DNA of 64,000 nt from Buttiauxella agrestis ATCC 33320 (lineage in GTDB: Bacteria > Pseudomonadota > Gammaproteobacteria > Enterobacterales > Enterobacteriaceae): contig NZ_JMPI01000001.1 in the NCBI RefSeq assembly GCF_000735355.1, positions 1-64,000 on the forward strand, in the 5' to 3' direction. Numbering within the stretch: the first letter of the stretch is position 1; every line of letters starts with the position of its first letter. Below are positions 22,874-32,267 of this stretch, in pieces. The notes under the pieces are model-generated. The model was not told the origin of the DNA and made no database searches. It worked only from the letters and a program-made list of their open reading frames with translations. A program made the position numbers and the translations under genes.

Positions 22874-22948
22874 TGCCGAATGAGGCTGTGCTTATCCGGC
22901 ATACACGTTTAAATTTTGTAGGGTGGATAAGCGCCAGCGTCATCCACC
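22874..22948. repeat. REP/BIME-like pair of imperfect palindromes
   Basis: Two palindromic units face each other. The first, 22874-22901, starts TGCCGAAT and ends TTATCCGGCA. The second, 22919-22948, starts GTAGGGTGGATAAGCG and ends CATCCACC, with a perfect GGTGGAT/ATCCACC stem. The sequences resemble the REP units common between enterobacterial genes. They lie between the stop codons of the convergent accessory gene and metE, and could protect or terminate transcripts. Confidence 0.7.
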
Positions 22949-22955
22949 GTTTTAC

Positions 22956-25217
22956 TTAAGCGTTACGCAGATTCTGTGCCGCTTTCACCATGTTTGCCAG
23001 TGCCTGGCGAGTTTCCGTCCAGCCACGGGTTTTAAGACCGCAGTCCGGGTTCACCCACAAACGTTCTGCCGTAACAGACTCTGCCGCTTTCCTTAGCAGA
23101 GCTTCAATCCATTCCACGCTCGGCACATTCGGTGAGTGAATGTCATATACGCCCGGCCCGATTTCATTCGGGTATTCAAACTCTTTAAATGACTCCAGCA
23201 GGTCCATATCGGAACGCGAGGTTTCGATGGTGATCACGTCTGCATCCAGCGCTGCAATAGAATCCATGATGTCATTGAACTCGCAGTAACACATATGCGT
23301 GTGGATTTGCGTGTCGTCTCGCACCACGGCAGCGTTCAGGCGGAAGGCTTCCACACCCCATTCCAGATACGCCTGCCAGTCGGAACGGCGCAGCGGTAAA
23401 CCTTCGCGCAGAGCGGGTTCATCAATCTGGATGATGCCGATACCTGCAGCTTCCAGATCTGCCACTTCGTCGCGCAGCGCTAATGCGATTTGCTTAGCGA
23501 TAGTTTCGCGGCTCACATCTTCGCGTGGGAATGACCAGCACAAAATGGTCACCGGACCAGTCAGCATGCCTTTTACCGGTTTGTCGGTCAGGGATTGCGC
23601 GTATTTCGCCCATTCCACGGTAATCGCTTCCGAGCGGCTGATGTCACCAATCACTACCGGTGGTTTCACACAGCGGGAACCGTAACTCTGCACCCAACCA
23701 TTTTGCGTAAATACGAAACCGTCGAGATGCTCGCCGAAATACTCCACCATGTCGTTACGTTCCGCTTCACCATGCACCAGCACGTCCAGACCTAAGCGTT
23801 CCTGTTCAGCAACGGCTTGTTTGATATGTTCGGCGATACCGGTGCGATAGTTATTCGCATCCAGGTTACCTTTTTTGAACTCCAGGCGCAGGCCACGAAT
23901 TTCCGTCGTTTGCGGGAATGAACCGATAGTCGTTGTCGGCCAGGTCGGGAGATTGAAGCGCTGGCGCTGTGCCACGGCACGATCGGCGTAGTCACTCTGG
24001 CGTTGGCTGTCTTGCGCCGTAATGGTCGCCAGACGTTTGCCAACTGCCGCATTATGGACACGCTGTGAATGGCGGCGAGCCTGAATTGGCGCACTCCACT
24101 CAACTAGTTTTTCAGTGTTGCCGCTGTTCAGCGCATCAGTGAGCAAAGACAACTCGGCACATTTTTGCAGCGCGAAGGCAAACCAGCTTTTTACTTCTGC
24201 ATCCAGACGGGTTTCAACGCTCAGGTCGATTGGGCTATGTAACAGCGAGCAAGAAGAGGCAACCCAAAGATCACGTTTGCCCACCAGACCCTGCAGTTGC
24301 GCATATTTCTCCGTTAAATCAGCACGCCAGACGTTACGGCCATTAATCACACCCGCCGACAGCAGCCAGTTGGCTGGCAGTTGTTGATGCAGCGTGTTGA
24401 TATCGTCTTTGCCATGCACGAAATCGACGTGCAAACCCTGAACGTGCAGCGCCGTAATCGTATTCAGATTGGGCGTCACGCCTTCAAAATAGGTGGTCAA
24501 GAGCAGTTTAACGTTACCCGCCAGTGCATCGTAAGCCGGTTGGAACGCATCCAGCCATTCTTGCTGTAACTCCAGCACCAAAGCAGGTTCGTCGATTTGC
24601 ACCCATTCGATGCCACGCTTTGCCAGCTCAGCCAGCACCTGTTGGTAAACCGGCAGAATATCTTTCAGCAAGCTCAGGCGGTCAAACGGCTCGCCTTTCA
24701 CTTTACCCAGCCATAGATAAGTGACCGGGCCAAGCAGCACAGGTTTTACGTTATGGCCGAGTGCCAGCGCTTCGTCTACTTCATCCAGCAGCTGTGTCCA
24801 TGTCAGTTTGAACTGCTGGCCTTTGGTGAATTCCGGGACCATGTAGTGGTAGTTAGTGTTGAACCATTTGGTCATTTCAGCGGCTGCGGCTGGCTCACCA
24901 GTGGGTGCACGGCCACGGCCCAGACGGAATAAAGTGTCGATATCGACGCTGCCGTCCGCGTTCTGATGACGAGCCGGCACATTGCCAAGCAGCAAGCTGG
25001 TGGTCAGAACGTGATCGTACCAGGCGAAATCGCCCACTGGCAGCAGTTCCACACCAGCTTCTTTTTGTTGTTCCCAGTGGCGAGCACGCAGTTCGCGGCC
25101 CACCGCCAGCAATTCTTCCTGAGTGGAGTTGCCTGCCCAGTAGCTTTCTTGTGCTTTTTTCAGTTCGCGACGCAGGCCAACACGTGGGAAGCCGAGGGTG
25201 TGATTAAGTATTGTCAT
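22956..25217 (-). CDS. metE: Cobalamin-independent methionine synthase
   Basis: Transfers a methyl group from 5-methyltetrahydropteroyl-triglutamate to homocysteine, making methionine without B12. The 753-residue length equals E. coli MetE. The zinc ligands are in the C-terminal half: [10 protein letters not shown] (His and Cys), an intervening Glu, and [10 protein letters not shown] (Cys). The start at 25217 ([18 protein letters not shown]) follows AAGGGG. An open frame extends 45 codons upstream through the control region and is rejected. It is divergent from its activator gene metR. Heat and oxidant sensitivity of this enzyme are known in E. coli. Confidence 0.98.
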   Translation of the reverse strand: MTILNHTLGFPRVGLRRELKKAQESYWAGNSTQEELLAVGRELRARHWEQQKEAGVELLPVGDFAWYDHVLTTSLLLGNVPARHQNADGSVDIDTLFRLGRGRAPTGEPAAAAEMTKWFNTNYHYMVPEFTKGQQFKLTWTQLLDEVDEALALGHNVKPVLLGPVTYLWLGKVKGEPFDRLSLLKDILPVYQQVLAELAKRGIEWVQIDEPALVLELQQEWLDAFQPAYDALAGNVKLLLTTYFEGVTPNLNTITALHVQGLHVDFVHGKDDINTLHQQLPANWLLSAGVINGRNVWRADLTEKYAQLQGLVGKRDLWVASSCSLLHSPIDLSVETRLDAEVKSWFAFALQKCAELSLLTDALNSGNTEKLVEWSAPIQARRHSQRVHNAAVGKRLATITAQDSQRQSDYADRAVAQRQRFNLPTWPTTTIGSFPQTTEIRGLRLEFKKGNLDANNYRTGIAEHIKQAVAEQERLGLDVLVHGEAERNDMVEYFGEHLDGFVFTQNGWVQSYGSRCVKPPVVIGDISRSEAITVEWAKYAQSLTDKPVKGMLTGPVTILCWSFPREDVSRETIAKQIALALRDEVADLEAAGIGIIQIDEPALREGLPLRRSDWQAYLEWGVEAFRLNAAVVRDDTQIHTHMCYCEFNDIMDSIAALDADVITIETSRSDMDLLESFKEFEYPNEIGPGVYDIHSPNVPSVEWIEALLRKAAESVTAERLWVNPDCGLKTRGWTETRQALANMVKAAQNLRNA

Positions 25218-25335
25218 GTTATGCCCCTTGAGGAATTTTTCGTATTTAGCCATCCAGATGTTTACACCGCCATCTTGCAAATGTACTGTATATTCCTCAA
25301 GCGCAATTTGCTCATGCCGAAGTGAAGGACTTTCA
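25218..25335. promoter_or_regulatory. metE-metR divergent control region with MetR and possible MetJ sites
   Basis: The 117-bp spacer between the divergent starts should hold the MetR and MetJ sites known for this pair. TGAAGGACTTTCA at 25323-25335 is a perfect TGAA-N5-TTCA MetR consensus, but it covers the metR ribosome site and start codon. AGATGTTT at 25256-25263 resembles a met-box unit (AGACGTCT) with two mismatches. Confidence 0.5.
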
Positions 25336-26288
25336 TGATCGAGATCAAACACCTGCGGACGCTCCAGGCGTTACGAAATTGCGGCTCTTTAGCCGCCGCC
25401 GCCGCCGCGTTGCATCAAACCCAATCGGCGCTCTCTCATCAGTTCAGCGATCTGGAGCAGCGGCTTGGGTTCCGCCTGTTTGTCCGTAAAAGTCAGCCAC
25501 TACGGTTTACGCCGCAGGGCGAGGTGCTACTGCAATTGGCTGAACAAGTGTTACCGCAGATAAGCCGCGCGCTACAGGCCTGTAACGAACCACACCAGAC
25601 CCGGCTTCGCATCGCAATCGAATGCCATAGCTGTATTCAGTGGCTGACGCCCGCGCTGGAAAACTTCCATAAAACCTGGCCGCAGGTGGATCTGGATTTC
25701 AAATCTGGCGTGACGTTCGACCCGCAGCCTGCTCTGCAACAAAGTGAGCTGGATATCGTGTTAACGTCTGACATCCTGCCGCGCAGCGGTCTGCACTATT
25801 CGCCGATGTTTGATTATGAAGTGCGCCTGGTGCTGGCCACGGATCACCCGCTGGCGAATAAAACGCGTATTGAGCCGGAAGATTTGAGCAGCGAAACGTT
25901 ATTGATTTACCCGGTCCAGCGCCAACGTCTGGATATCTGGCGGCATTTCCTGCAACCAGCGGGCGTAAGTCCGTCGCTGAAAAGTGTCGATAACACGTTG
26001 TTGTTGATTCAGATGGTGTCGGCACGCATGGGAATTGCCGCGCTGCCGCATTGGGTAGTGGAGAATGTTGAACGCCAGGGTCTGGTTGTGACCAAAACCC
26101 TGGGTGAAGGACTGTGGAGCCGGTTGTACGCAGCCGTGCGCGATGGCGAGCAGCGTCAACCGGTGACGGAAGCCTTTATTCGCTCGACGCGTTCACACGC
26201 TTGCGAGCATCTGCCGTTTGTGAAGAACGCGGAGCGACCCAATGGCGATGTACCCATAGCGAAGCCATTATCACCGACCCACCAATAA
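25335..26288 (+). CDS. metR: LysR-family regulator of methionine genes
   Basis: Homocysteine-responsive LysR activator of metE, metH and related genes. The 317 residues have an N-terminal winged helix-turn-helix ([31 protein letters not shown]) and a two-lobed effector domain. The length equals E. coli MetR. It is transcribed away from metE. Its last 113 nt overlap, in antisense, the end of yigM. Confidence 0.97.
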   Translation: MIEIKHLRTLQALRNCGSLAAAAAALHQTQSALSHQFSDLEQRLGFRLFVRKSQPLRFTPQGEVLLQLAEQVLPQISRALQACNEPHQTRLRIAIECHSCIQWLTPALENFHKTWPQVDLDFKSGVTFDPQPALQQSELDIVLTSDILPRSGLHYSPMFDYEVRLVLATDHPLANKTRIEPEDLSSETLLIYPVQRQRLDIWRHFLQPAGVSPSLKSVDNTLLLIQMVSARMGIAALPHWVVENVERQGLVVTKTLGEGLWSRLYAAVRDGEQRQPVTEAFIRSTRSHACEHLPFVKNAERPNGDVPIAKPLSPTHQ

Positions 26289-27075
26289 TAAAACTCGGCC
26301 AGTGGGGTTGCTCTTGCCAGATGGCGAGGTTAACCAGCAGCCCCGCCGGAACATGCACGTTGTTCATGATGCCGAGCGTGCCCGCATCCACCTGCGTGGC
26401 ACCGTAGTTCCACATGAAGTACCCCAATCCTGACGCGACAACCCCAAGCCACACCAGAATGCCCCATTGCAGATTTGTCGTCGGCAGTTTTTGCGGGTTC
26501 CCAAGCGCAAACCAGGCTGTTACAGCCACGACTGCCGCCCCGAGGTAGAACCACGAAAATGCGCAACGTTGCGGCATCGGGTGCGTTTCCATCAGGCGTT
26601 TATAACCCACCATCCCGATGGCGAAACAGATGTTTGCGCCCTGCACCAGTAACAGTCCAATCCAGAAGTGATCGCTGACTTTGTCGTAGCGAATAATCGC
26701 CGCGCCAATCACCGCCAACCCGGCGCTTAACGCATAGCCCCAGCGCAGTTTGTTGCCACTGATCAGGTCGTAAATCAGCGTGACGTAAAGTGGCGTCATT
26801 ACCGTAAACAGCAGGAATTCAGAAACGGTGAGGTAGAGATAAGCCTGGAAGCTAAACAGGTACATCACACCGAGTTGTAACGCGCCCACCAGCATGTACA
26901 GCAGCAGCGTTTTCGCGCTGTAGCCTTTGAAACGCAGGAACGGCAGGAACACTAACGCCGCAAGTCCGACGCGCATCAGCACGGAAAAATAGCTGTCGAC
27001 ATGCCCGGCAAGGTATTCGCCAATCAGGCTAAAAGAGAAGGCCCACAGAATGGTGGTGATGATGAGTAACGGCAC
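26176..27075 (-). CDS. yigM: EamA-family transporter YigM (biotin uptake in E. coli)
   Basis: Ten-span inner-membrane transporter of the drug/metabolite (EamA) superfamily. The E. coli orthologue has been shown to take up biotin. Its 299 residues match E. coli YigM in length. Two internal EamA repeats are visible: [24 protein letters not shown] in the first half, and the segment starting near [16 protein letters not shown] in the second. Translation starts at GTG. The gene is convergent with metR and shares 113 bp with it, so each C-terminus is coded opposite the other. No BirA operator could be recognised upstream. Confidence 0.92.
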   Translation of the reverse strand: MPLLIITTILWAFSFSLIGEYLAGHVDSYFSVLMRVGLAALVFLPFLRFKGYSAKTLLLYMLVGALQLGVMYLFSFQAYLYLTVSEFLLFTVMTPLYVTLIYDLISGNKLRWGYALSAGLAVIGAAIIRYDKVSDHFWIGLLLVQGANICFAIGMVGYKRLMETHPMPQRCAFSWFYLGAAVVAVTAWFALGNPQKLPTTNLQWGILVWLGVVASGLGYFMWNYGATQVDAGTLGIMNNVHVPAGLLVNLAIWQEQPHWPSFIIGGSVIMASLWVHRHWVAPRSSQTADARKRVNASSE

Positions 27076-27151
27076 GATGAAGTCTCAACTACAGGCAATT
27101 TATTCACCATTGTAGCGAAGGGTATGAACCGGAGCTGAACTATTTGGTTGA

Positions 27152-27176
27152 CGAGTGGTGATTTATTCACCACTCG
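27152..27176. repeat. Perfect 10-bp inverted repeat between yigM and yigL
   Basis: CGAGTGGTGA / TCACCACTCG with a 5-nt loop lies 11 bp past the yigL stop and about 80 bp before the yigM start. No U-tract follows on either strand, so it is not a classical terminator. It may protect the 3' end of the pldB-yigL mRNA or act as an operator. Its inner 12-mer ATTTATTCACCA also occurs at 27098-27109. Confidence 0.55.
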
Positions 27177-27186
27177 ATTTCACGAA

Positions 27187-27993
27187 TCAATCTTTACCGA
27201 GGAACATCTTACGCAGGTAATGTGGAACCGCGTTATCAGCGTTGGTGCCGATGACTTCCAGCTCTGGCAGCAAGTCTTTAAGGCGCTGGTGAGCGTTGCC
27301 CATGATGCAGCCTTTGCCCGCCATGCTGAGCATTTCAGCGTCATTCATGCCGTCGCCAAAGGAAATACAGTCTTTCAGGCCGTAGCCCATCGCTTTGGAT
27401 ACCGCTTCCAGCGCATGGCCTTTTGACACGCCACCTGCCATCACTTCCAGGCAAGTCAGCGTCGAGAAACTCACGTTCACGCGATCGCCCCAGCGAGCGA
27501 GCAACGCTTGCTCCAGCGGCAGCAATTTTTCGTGAGAATCACAGGTGAAGAACACTTTGCTGACGCCATCGGCTTCCAGCAAACCTGGCTCAAACAGGCT
27601 GTAGTTAAACACGGCTTCTTTAAAATACTTCATCTCTTCAGGACGATGGCGGTTCATAAACCACTGATCGCCGCGATAGACGTTGGTCACGATATCTTGA
27701 TTGGTATGCACGACACCAAAGAGATCCTGAGCGATGTCATGGTCGAGATCGTGGCTGAACACCAGGTTGCCGTCAGTATCATGCACGCGCGCGCCGTTAG
27801 AGGTGATCATGTAGGCTTTGATTTCGAGGTTATCGCGAATTTGCCCCACGTCGATATGGTGGCGACCCGTTGCGAAGACGAAATTAACTCCTTCAGCAGT
27901 GAGCAGTTTCAGCGTTTCTTTTGCATACGGAGTAAGAAGGTGATCGGGGGACAGCAACGTGCCATCTAAGTCAGACGCAACGACATGGTACAT
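27187..27993 (-). CDS. yigL: HAD-family (Cof type) sugar/pyridoxal phosphatase
   Basis: Haloacid-dehalogenase phosphatase of the Cof subclass. In E. coli it dephosphorylates sugar phosphates and pyridoxal phosphate. In the glucose-phosphate stress response the small RNA SgrS stabilises the pldB-yigL mRNA to raise its synthesis. The 268 residues contain motif I DLDGTLL (about residues 8-14), motif II in the ATGRH region, a C2 cap domain and motif IV FGDGMNDAEML. It lies 33 bp after pldB, so the dicistron needed for that regulation is preserved. Confidence 0.95.
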   Translation of the reverse strand: MYHVVASDLDGTLLSPDHLLTPYAKETLKLLTAEGVNFVFATGRHHIDVGQIRDNLEIKAYMITSNGARVHDTDGNLVFSHDLDHDIAQDLFGVVHTNQDIVTNVYRGDQWFMNRHRPEEMKYFKEAVFNYSLFEPGLLEADGVSKVFFTCDSHEKLLPLEQALLARWGDRVNVSFSTLTCLEVMAGGVSKGHALEAVSKAMGYGLKDCISFGDGMNDAEMLSMAGKGCIMGNAHQRLKDLLPELEVIGTNADNAVPHYLRKMFLGKD

Positions 27994-28026
27994 AGGATTT
28001 GGAACCTCTGGTGTTTAAGTCGGTAT

Positions 28027-29019
28027 TTAGTTATGCCTATCAAAAAAAGCGATGATGGCATTCAGCGCTTCGGTCCGCATATCGTCCTTTTCGAACAGGA
28101 TCTCATGATACGCACCGTTTATGACGTAAGGTGTTTCCCCCTCACAAGGGTTGCCCGCCGCGGCTCGAATTTCACAGAATTGGTCATGGGCGCGGTTGTC
28201 CACCACACGTTCCTCTTCTGCCTGCAGGATAAAAATCGGCGTGGTGATAGCAGTGGCTCCCGCTAAAACCTGTTCTCCTGCGAGTATCCCTTCTCTTACC
28301 CAATGATTCGTTGGCCCGCCCACCCGCAATGCTGGCTCGTCAGCATAAAAACGCAGGTTGCGGCGGTAACGTTCACGGCTATGGGTCAGGACATTAACGC
28401 CAAATGGTAGAGCGCGCCAGCGGCCTGTTCCGATTGCATAACCTTCACGAAAACGCTGATGTCCCTCGGCCCAGTCAAGAATATGGCGCACCATCCAATC
28501 CGGCCAGCGCAGCGCGATGCCAAACATTGGCGCACAAAGTGCAACCGCATCAAAACATTGTGAGTTTTTTTCAAGCCACAAAGTGATGATGGCACCGCCC
28601 ATGGAATGCGCTAACGCATAGCGTTTTCTCCACGGGCCATTCGCGACTTCATGTTGATAAAAGCGGTCAAAATCGTCGACATAGTCGCTAAATCTCGCGA
28701 CATGGCCACGATGCGAATCCGATAGCATGCGCCCTGAACGGCCTTGTCCACGATGGTCGATGATTAAAACATCGAATCCACAATGGAATAAGTCATAAGC
28801 CAGTTCAGCATATTTGACGTAGCTTTCGATGCGCCCAGGGCAAACAACAATCACCCGGTCATGATCCTGCGAGCGAAACCGTACGTAGCGTACCGGCACT
28901 TCATCGACGCCTGAAAATTCACACTCTTCGCGCTGTCGCCAGAAGTCCATCAACGGACCGGTGGTGAAAGCCGCAAAGGCGTTTTCCCTGTTTGACCATC
29001 CATTTTTATGCTGAGTCAT
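28027..29019 (-). CDS. pldB: Lysophospholipase L2
   Basis: Alpha/beta hydrolase associated with the inner membrane that removes the acyl chain of lysophospholipids. The 330 residues contain the nucleophile elbow ALAHSMGGAI near residue 140, the conserved HRGQGRSGR loop before it, and a C-terminal His in NGAYHEIL. E. coli PldB has 340 residues. It forms a two-gene unit with yigL, and the divergent rhtB starts about 80 bp away. Confidence 0.94.
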   Translation of the reverse strand: MTQHKNGWSNRENAFAAFTTGPLMDFWRQREECEFSGVDEVPVRYVRFRSQDHDRVIVVCPGRIESYVKYAELAYDLFHCGFDVLIIDHRGQGRSGRMLSDSHRGHVARFSDYVDDFDRFYQHEVANGPWRKRYALAHSMGGAIITLWLEKNSQCFDAVALCAPMFGIALRWPDWMVRHILDWAEGHQRFREGYAIGTGRWRALPFGVNVLTHSRERYRRNLRFYADEPALRVGGPTNHWVREGILAGEQVLAGATAITTPIFILQAEEERVVDNRAHDQFCEIRAAAGNPCEGETPYVINGAYHEILFEKDDMRTEALNAIIAFFDRHN

Positions 29020-29098
29020 ATCGCTTTTTTGTGATTCGTAGCACGCTCATCAACAATAGCGTATTGTGGCATAAAAGTGTCCATCCAGGGAATTTCAC

Positions 29099-29719
29099 AT
29101 GAGCGTTGAGTGGTGGTTAACCTATCTTTTGACCACGATAATCCTGAGTCTTTCACCCGGTTCCGGGGCGATAAATACGATGACTACGGCCATTAGCCAT
29201 GGCTATCGAGGAGCAGCGGCGTCGATTGCCGGGCTGCAAACCGGGCTGGCGATTCACATCGTATTAGTTGGGATTGGCCTCGGCGCATTGTTTTCACGTT
29301 CACTGCTGGCATTTGAAATTCTGAAATGGGCGGGGGCTGCTTATCTTATCTGGCTTGGCATTCAGCAATGGCGTGCCGCAGGTGCCATTGACTTGAACAC
29401 TCTCGCCACGAGCCAACCACGCAGCCGCCTGTTTAAACGTGCAATTTTTGTGAACCTGACCAACCCCAAAAGCATTGTGTTTCTGGCTGCACTTTTCCCG
29501 CAGTTTATCGCACCCCATGAGCCACAGGCGGCGCAGTATTTAGTGCTCGGCGTAACCACCGTAGTGGTCGATATTATTGTGATGATTGGCTATGCGACGC
29601 TGGCGACGCGAATTGCAGGCTGGATTAAAGGGCCAAAGCAGATGAAAGCGTTGAACCGCGTATTTGGTTCGCTGTTTATGCTGGTTGGCGCACTCCTTGC
29701 CGGAGCACGCCAGGCATAA
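29099..29719 (+). CDS. rhtB: Homoserine/homoserine lactone exporter
   Basis: LysE-superfamily efflux protein that exports homoserine and its lactone. The 206 residues form about six membrane spans and begin with the family pattern [18 protein letters not shown]. The length equals E. coli RhtB. An AGGGA ribosome site precedes the ATG. Its stop codon directly abuts the stop of the convergent paralogue rhtC with no base between. Confidence 0.95.
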   Translation: MSVEWWLTYLLTTIILSLSPGSGAINTMTTAISHGYRGAAASIAGLQTGLAIHIVLVGIGLGALFSRSLLAFEILKWAGAAYLIWLGIQQWRAAGAIDLNTLATSQPRSRLFKRAIFVNLTNPKSIVFLAALFPQFIAPHEPQAAQYLVLGVTTVVVDIIVMIGYATLATRIAGWIKGPKQMKALNRVFGSLFMLVGALLAGARQA

Positions 29720-30343
29720 TTAACGGGAGATGATCAGGTGAATGCCGAATCCGGCAAACAAGGCACCGGCAACTCCATCAATCCACTTCGCAACGCGCTG
29801 ATAACCACGGCGCATTTGCGGCAGTGCGAACAAGCTGGCAACGACGGTGAACCAGGCAAAGGTTTCCAGGGCAATCATCACGAATAACCCCCAACGCTCG
29901 GCGCTGCCAACATCATTACTGACGAACAGTGAAAACACGCTGCCGAAGTAAATGATAGCTTTAGGATTCGAGAGATTAGTCAGCAAGCCTTTCAGGAAAC
30001 TACGCCCGCTGCGAGCCAGCTCAACACTGACTTCTTCTGTCGGCTTAACCGTTTCTTTTTTCAATGCACTGCGCAGCATCTGATACCCCATCCAGCACAG
30101 ATACAAGCCCCCGCCGACCATAATAATACTGTGTAACCATGCCATTTTTTCAAGGATAAGGTTAAGGCCGAGCAACGCCACACCGGCCCAGACCATGACG
30201 CCGCAGGTAATACCCAGCACACCCATCATGGCTTCTTTACGTGAACGGCTAACGGCTGTTTGCGAGACAAAGAAGAAATCCGGGCCAGGGGTAATCAATG
30301 CGACGATATGTAGAACCGCCACCGTGAGGAAAAGCATCAACAT
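29720..30343 (-). CDS. rhtC: Threonine exporter
   Basis: LysE-superfamily exporter of threonine and a distant paralogue of rhtB. I chose the ATG at 30343 (MLMLFLTVAVLHIVALITPGPDFFFV), giving 207 residues, because it matches the E. coli start. An in-frame TTG six codons upstream is rejected. The TPGPDFFF motif near residue 20 is typical of the family, and about six spans follow. It is on the same strand as recQ, downstream of it. Confidence 0.94.
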   Translation of the reverse strand: MLMLFLTVAVLHIVALITPGPDFFFVSQTAVSRSRKEAMMGVLGITCGVMVWAGVALLGLNLILEKMAWLHSIIMVGGGLYLCWMGYQMLRSALKKETVKPTEEVSVELARSGRSFLKGLLTNLSNPKAIIYFGSVFSLFVSNDVGSAERWGLFVMIALETFAWFTVVASLFALPQMRRGYQRVAKWIDGVAGALFAGFGIHLIISR

Positions 30344-30410
30344 AGGAAATAACTCGCGCAAAAAATATTCAATGAAAGGTTATCCTGCCACGTTCGTGCA
30401 GGACTGGCTA

Positions 30411-32237
30411 CTACTCATCTTCGCCGTCGACATGGCTACGAATAAGTGCCATAAACTCGCGGCCAAAGCGTTCCAGTTTTCGTGTACCGACACCGTTAAC
30501 GCCCAGCATTTCACCCGGAGAGAGCGGCATTTGTTCAGCCATTTCGATAAGCGTGGCATCGTTAAACACCACATAGGGCGGGATATTTTCTTCATCCGCA
30601 ATGGCTTTACGCAGCTTGCGCAATTTGGCAAACAGTTTGCGATCGTAATTGCCGCCGAACACTTTCGGGCTGGATTTCGATTTGATGGCCACAATACGCG
30701 GCACCGCCAACATTAACGGTTCTTCGCCACGTAAATACGGGCGAGCCGCTGCGGTAAGTTGCAACGCCGAGTGTTGGGCAATATTTTGCGTCACCACGCC
30801 GAGGTGAATCAGCTGGCGAATAACGCTAACCCAGTGCTCGTGGGTCTGGTCACGGCCAATGCCATAAACGGGTAATTTATCGTGCTGAAACTCGCGAATA
30901 CGTTGGTTATTGGCACCGCGCAGGACTTCCACGACATAACCCATACCAAAGCGCTGATTGACGCGATAAATACAGGACAGTGCTTTTTGCGCGTCCACCA
31001 GCCCGTCGTAGCGACGCGGCGGATCGAGGCAAACATCGCAGTTGCCGCAAGATTGCTGGCGGCCTTCTCCAAAGTAATTCAACAACACCAGGCGGCGACA
31101 AGTCTGCGCTTCGGCAAATGCGCCCATCGCGTTGAGTTTGTGGCGCTCGATATCCTGCAATTGCCCGACCGGCTTTTCTTCGAGGCATTTACGCAACCAC
31201 GCCATATCGGCCGGATCGTAAAATAGCATCGCTTCCGCAGGCAGGCCGTCACGCCCGGCGCGACCGGTTTCCTGGTAGTAAGATTCGATGTTACGTGGGA
31301 TATCAAAGTGCGCGACAAACCGCACATTGGGTTTGTTGATACCCATGCCAAAAGCCACAGTGGCGACAACAATTTGCAGATCGTCGCGCTGGAATTTTTC
31401 CTGCACTTCGGCGCGAACCTGGTGTTCAAGCCCGGCGTGATAAGCGCCAGCGCTGATCCCTTTGCTTTGCAGACGCGCGGCGGTGTCTTCAACTTTTGCG
31501 CGGCTATTGCAGTAAATAATGCCGGATTTTCCGCGCTGGTCTTGTACGTAACGCATCAATTGATCGAGAGGTTTAAACTTCTCCATCAGCATGTATCGGA
31601 TATTTGGGCGGTCAAAGCTACTGATTTGAATTAGCGGATCGTGCAGGCCAAGCAGACGCACGATATCAGCACGCGTGGTGTCATCAGCCGTTGCGGTGAG
31701 GGCAATAAATGGCACCGTCGGCAGGCGTTGGCGCAGTTGGCCTAATGCGGCATATTCCGGGCGGAAATCGTGACCCCACTGAGAAATACAGTGCGCTTCA
31801 TCCACCGCCACCATCGACAAATGCCAGTGGCTGATTTGGTCGATGAAGTTATCCATCATCAAACGTTCTGGTGCGATATAAAGCAGGCGGATTTGCCCGG
31901 TGCGACAACCCGCCATCACTTCTTGCTGCTGTTCGCGAGTTTGCGTGGAGTTAAGACAGGCCGCCGCCACACCGTTTGCCAGCAGCTGATCGACCTGGTC
32001 TTTCATCAGGGAAATCAGCGGGGAGACGACAACCGTTAGCCCGCCAAATACCAAGGCCGGAATCTGATAGCACAGGGATTTACCACCGCCGGTTGGCATA
32101 ACAACCAGGCAATCGCGCCCTTCCAGCACCGTTTCGATGATGGTTTCCTGACCCGGGCGGAACTGTTGATAGCCAAAGGTATCTTGCAAAACCTGTCTGG
32201 CCAGCACTGCCTGATTAATTACTTCCGCCTGTGTCAC
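30411..32237 (-). CDS. recQ: ATP-dependent DNA helicase RecQ
   Basis: 3'-5' helicase of the RecF recombination pathway. The 608 residues show Walker A MPTGGGKSLCYQ, the DEAH box AVDEAHCISQWGHDF, motif V/VI with VATVAFGMGINKPNV and QETGRAGRDG, and a zinc site whose cysteines include CGNCDVC. A winged helix and a C-terminal HRDC domain follow. Translation starts at GTG. Length is one residue shorter than E. coli RecQ. It lies 30 bp after pldA on the same strand. Confidence 0.97.
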   Translation of the reverse strand: MTQAEVINQAVLARQVLQDTFGYQQFRPGQETIIETVLEGRDCLVVMPTGGGKSLCYQIPALVFGGLTVVVSPLISLMKDQVDQLLANGVAAACLNSTQTREQQQEVMAGCRTGQIRLLYIAPERLMMDNFIDQISHWHLSMVAVDEAHCISQWGHDFRPEYAALGQLRQRLPTVPFIALTATADDTTRADIVRLLGLHDPLIQISSFDRPNIRYMLMEKFKPLDQLMRYVQDQRGKSGIIYCNSRAKVEDTAARLQSKGISAGAYHAGLEHQVRAEVQEKFQRDDLQIVVATVAFGMGINKPNVRFVAHFDIPRNIESYYQETGRAGRDGLPAEAMLFYDPADMAWLRKCLEEKPVGQLQDIERHKLNAMGAFAEAQTCRRLVLLNYFGEGRQQSCGNCDVCLDPPRRYDGLVDAQKALSCIYRVNQRFGMGYVVEVLRGANNQRIREFQHDKLPVYGIGRDQTHEHWVSVIRQLIHLGVVTQNIAQHSALQLTAAARPYLRGEEPLMLAVPRIVAIKSKSSPKVFGGNYDRKLFAKLRKLRKAIADEENIPPYVVFNDATLIEMAEQMPLSPGEMLGVNGVGTRKLERFGREFMALIRSHVDGEDE

Positions 32238-32267
32238 GCTTTCCCCACCACAAAAACCGCCAATTTC

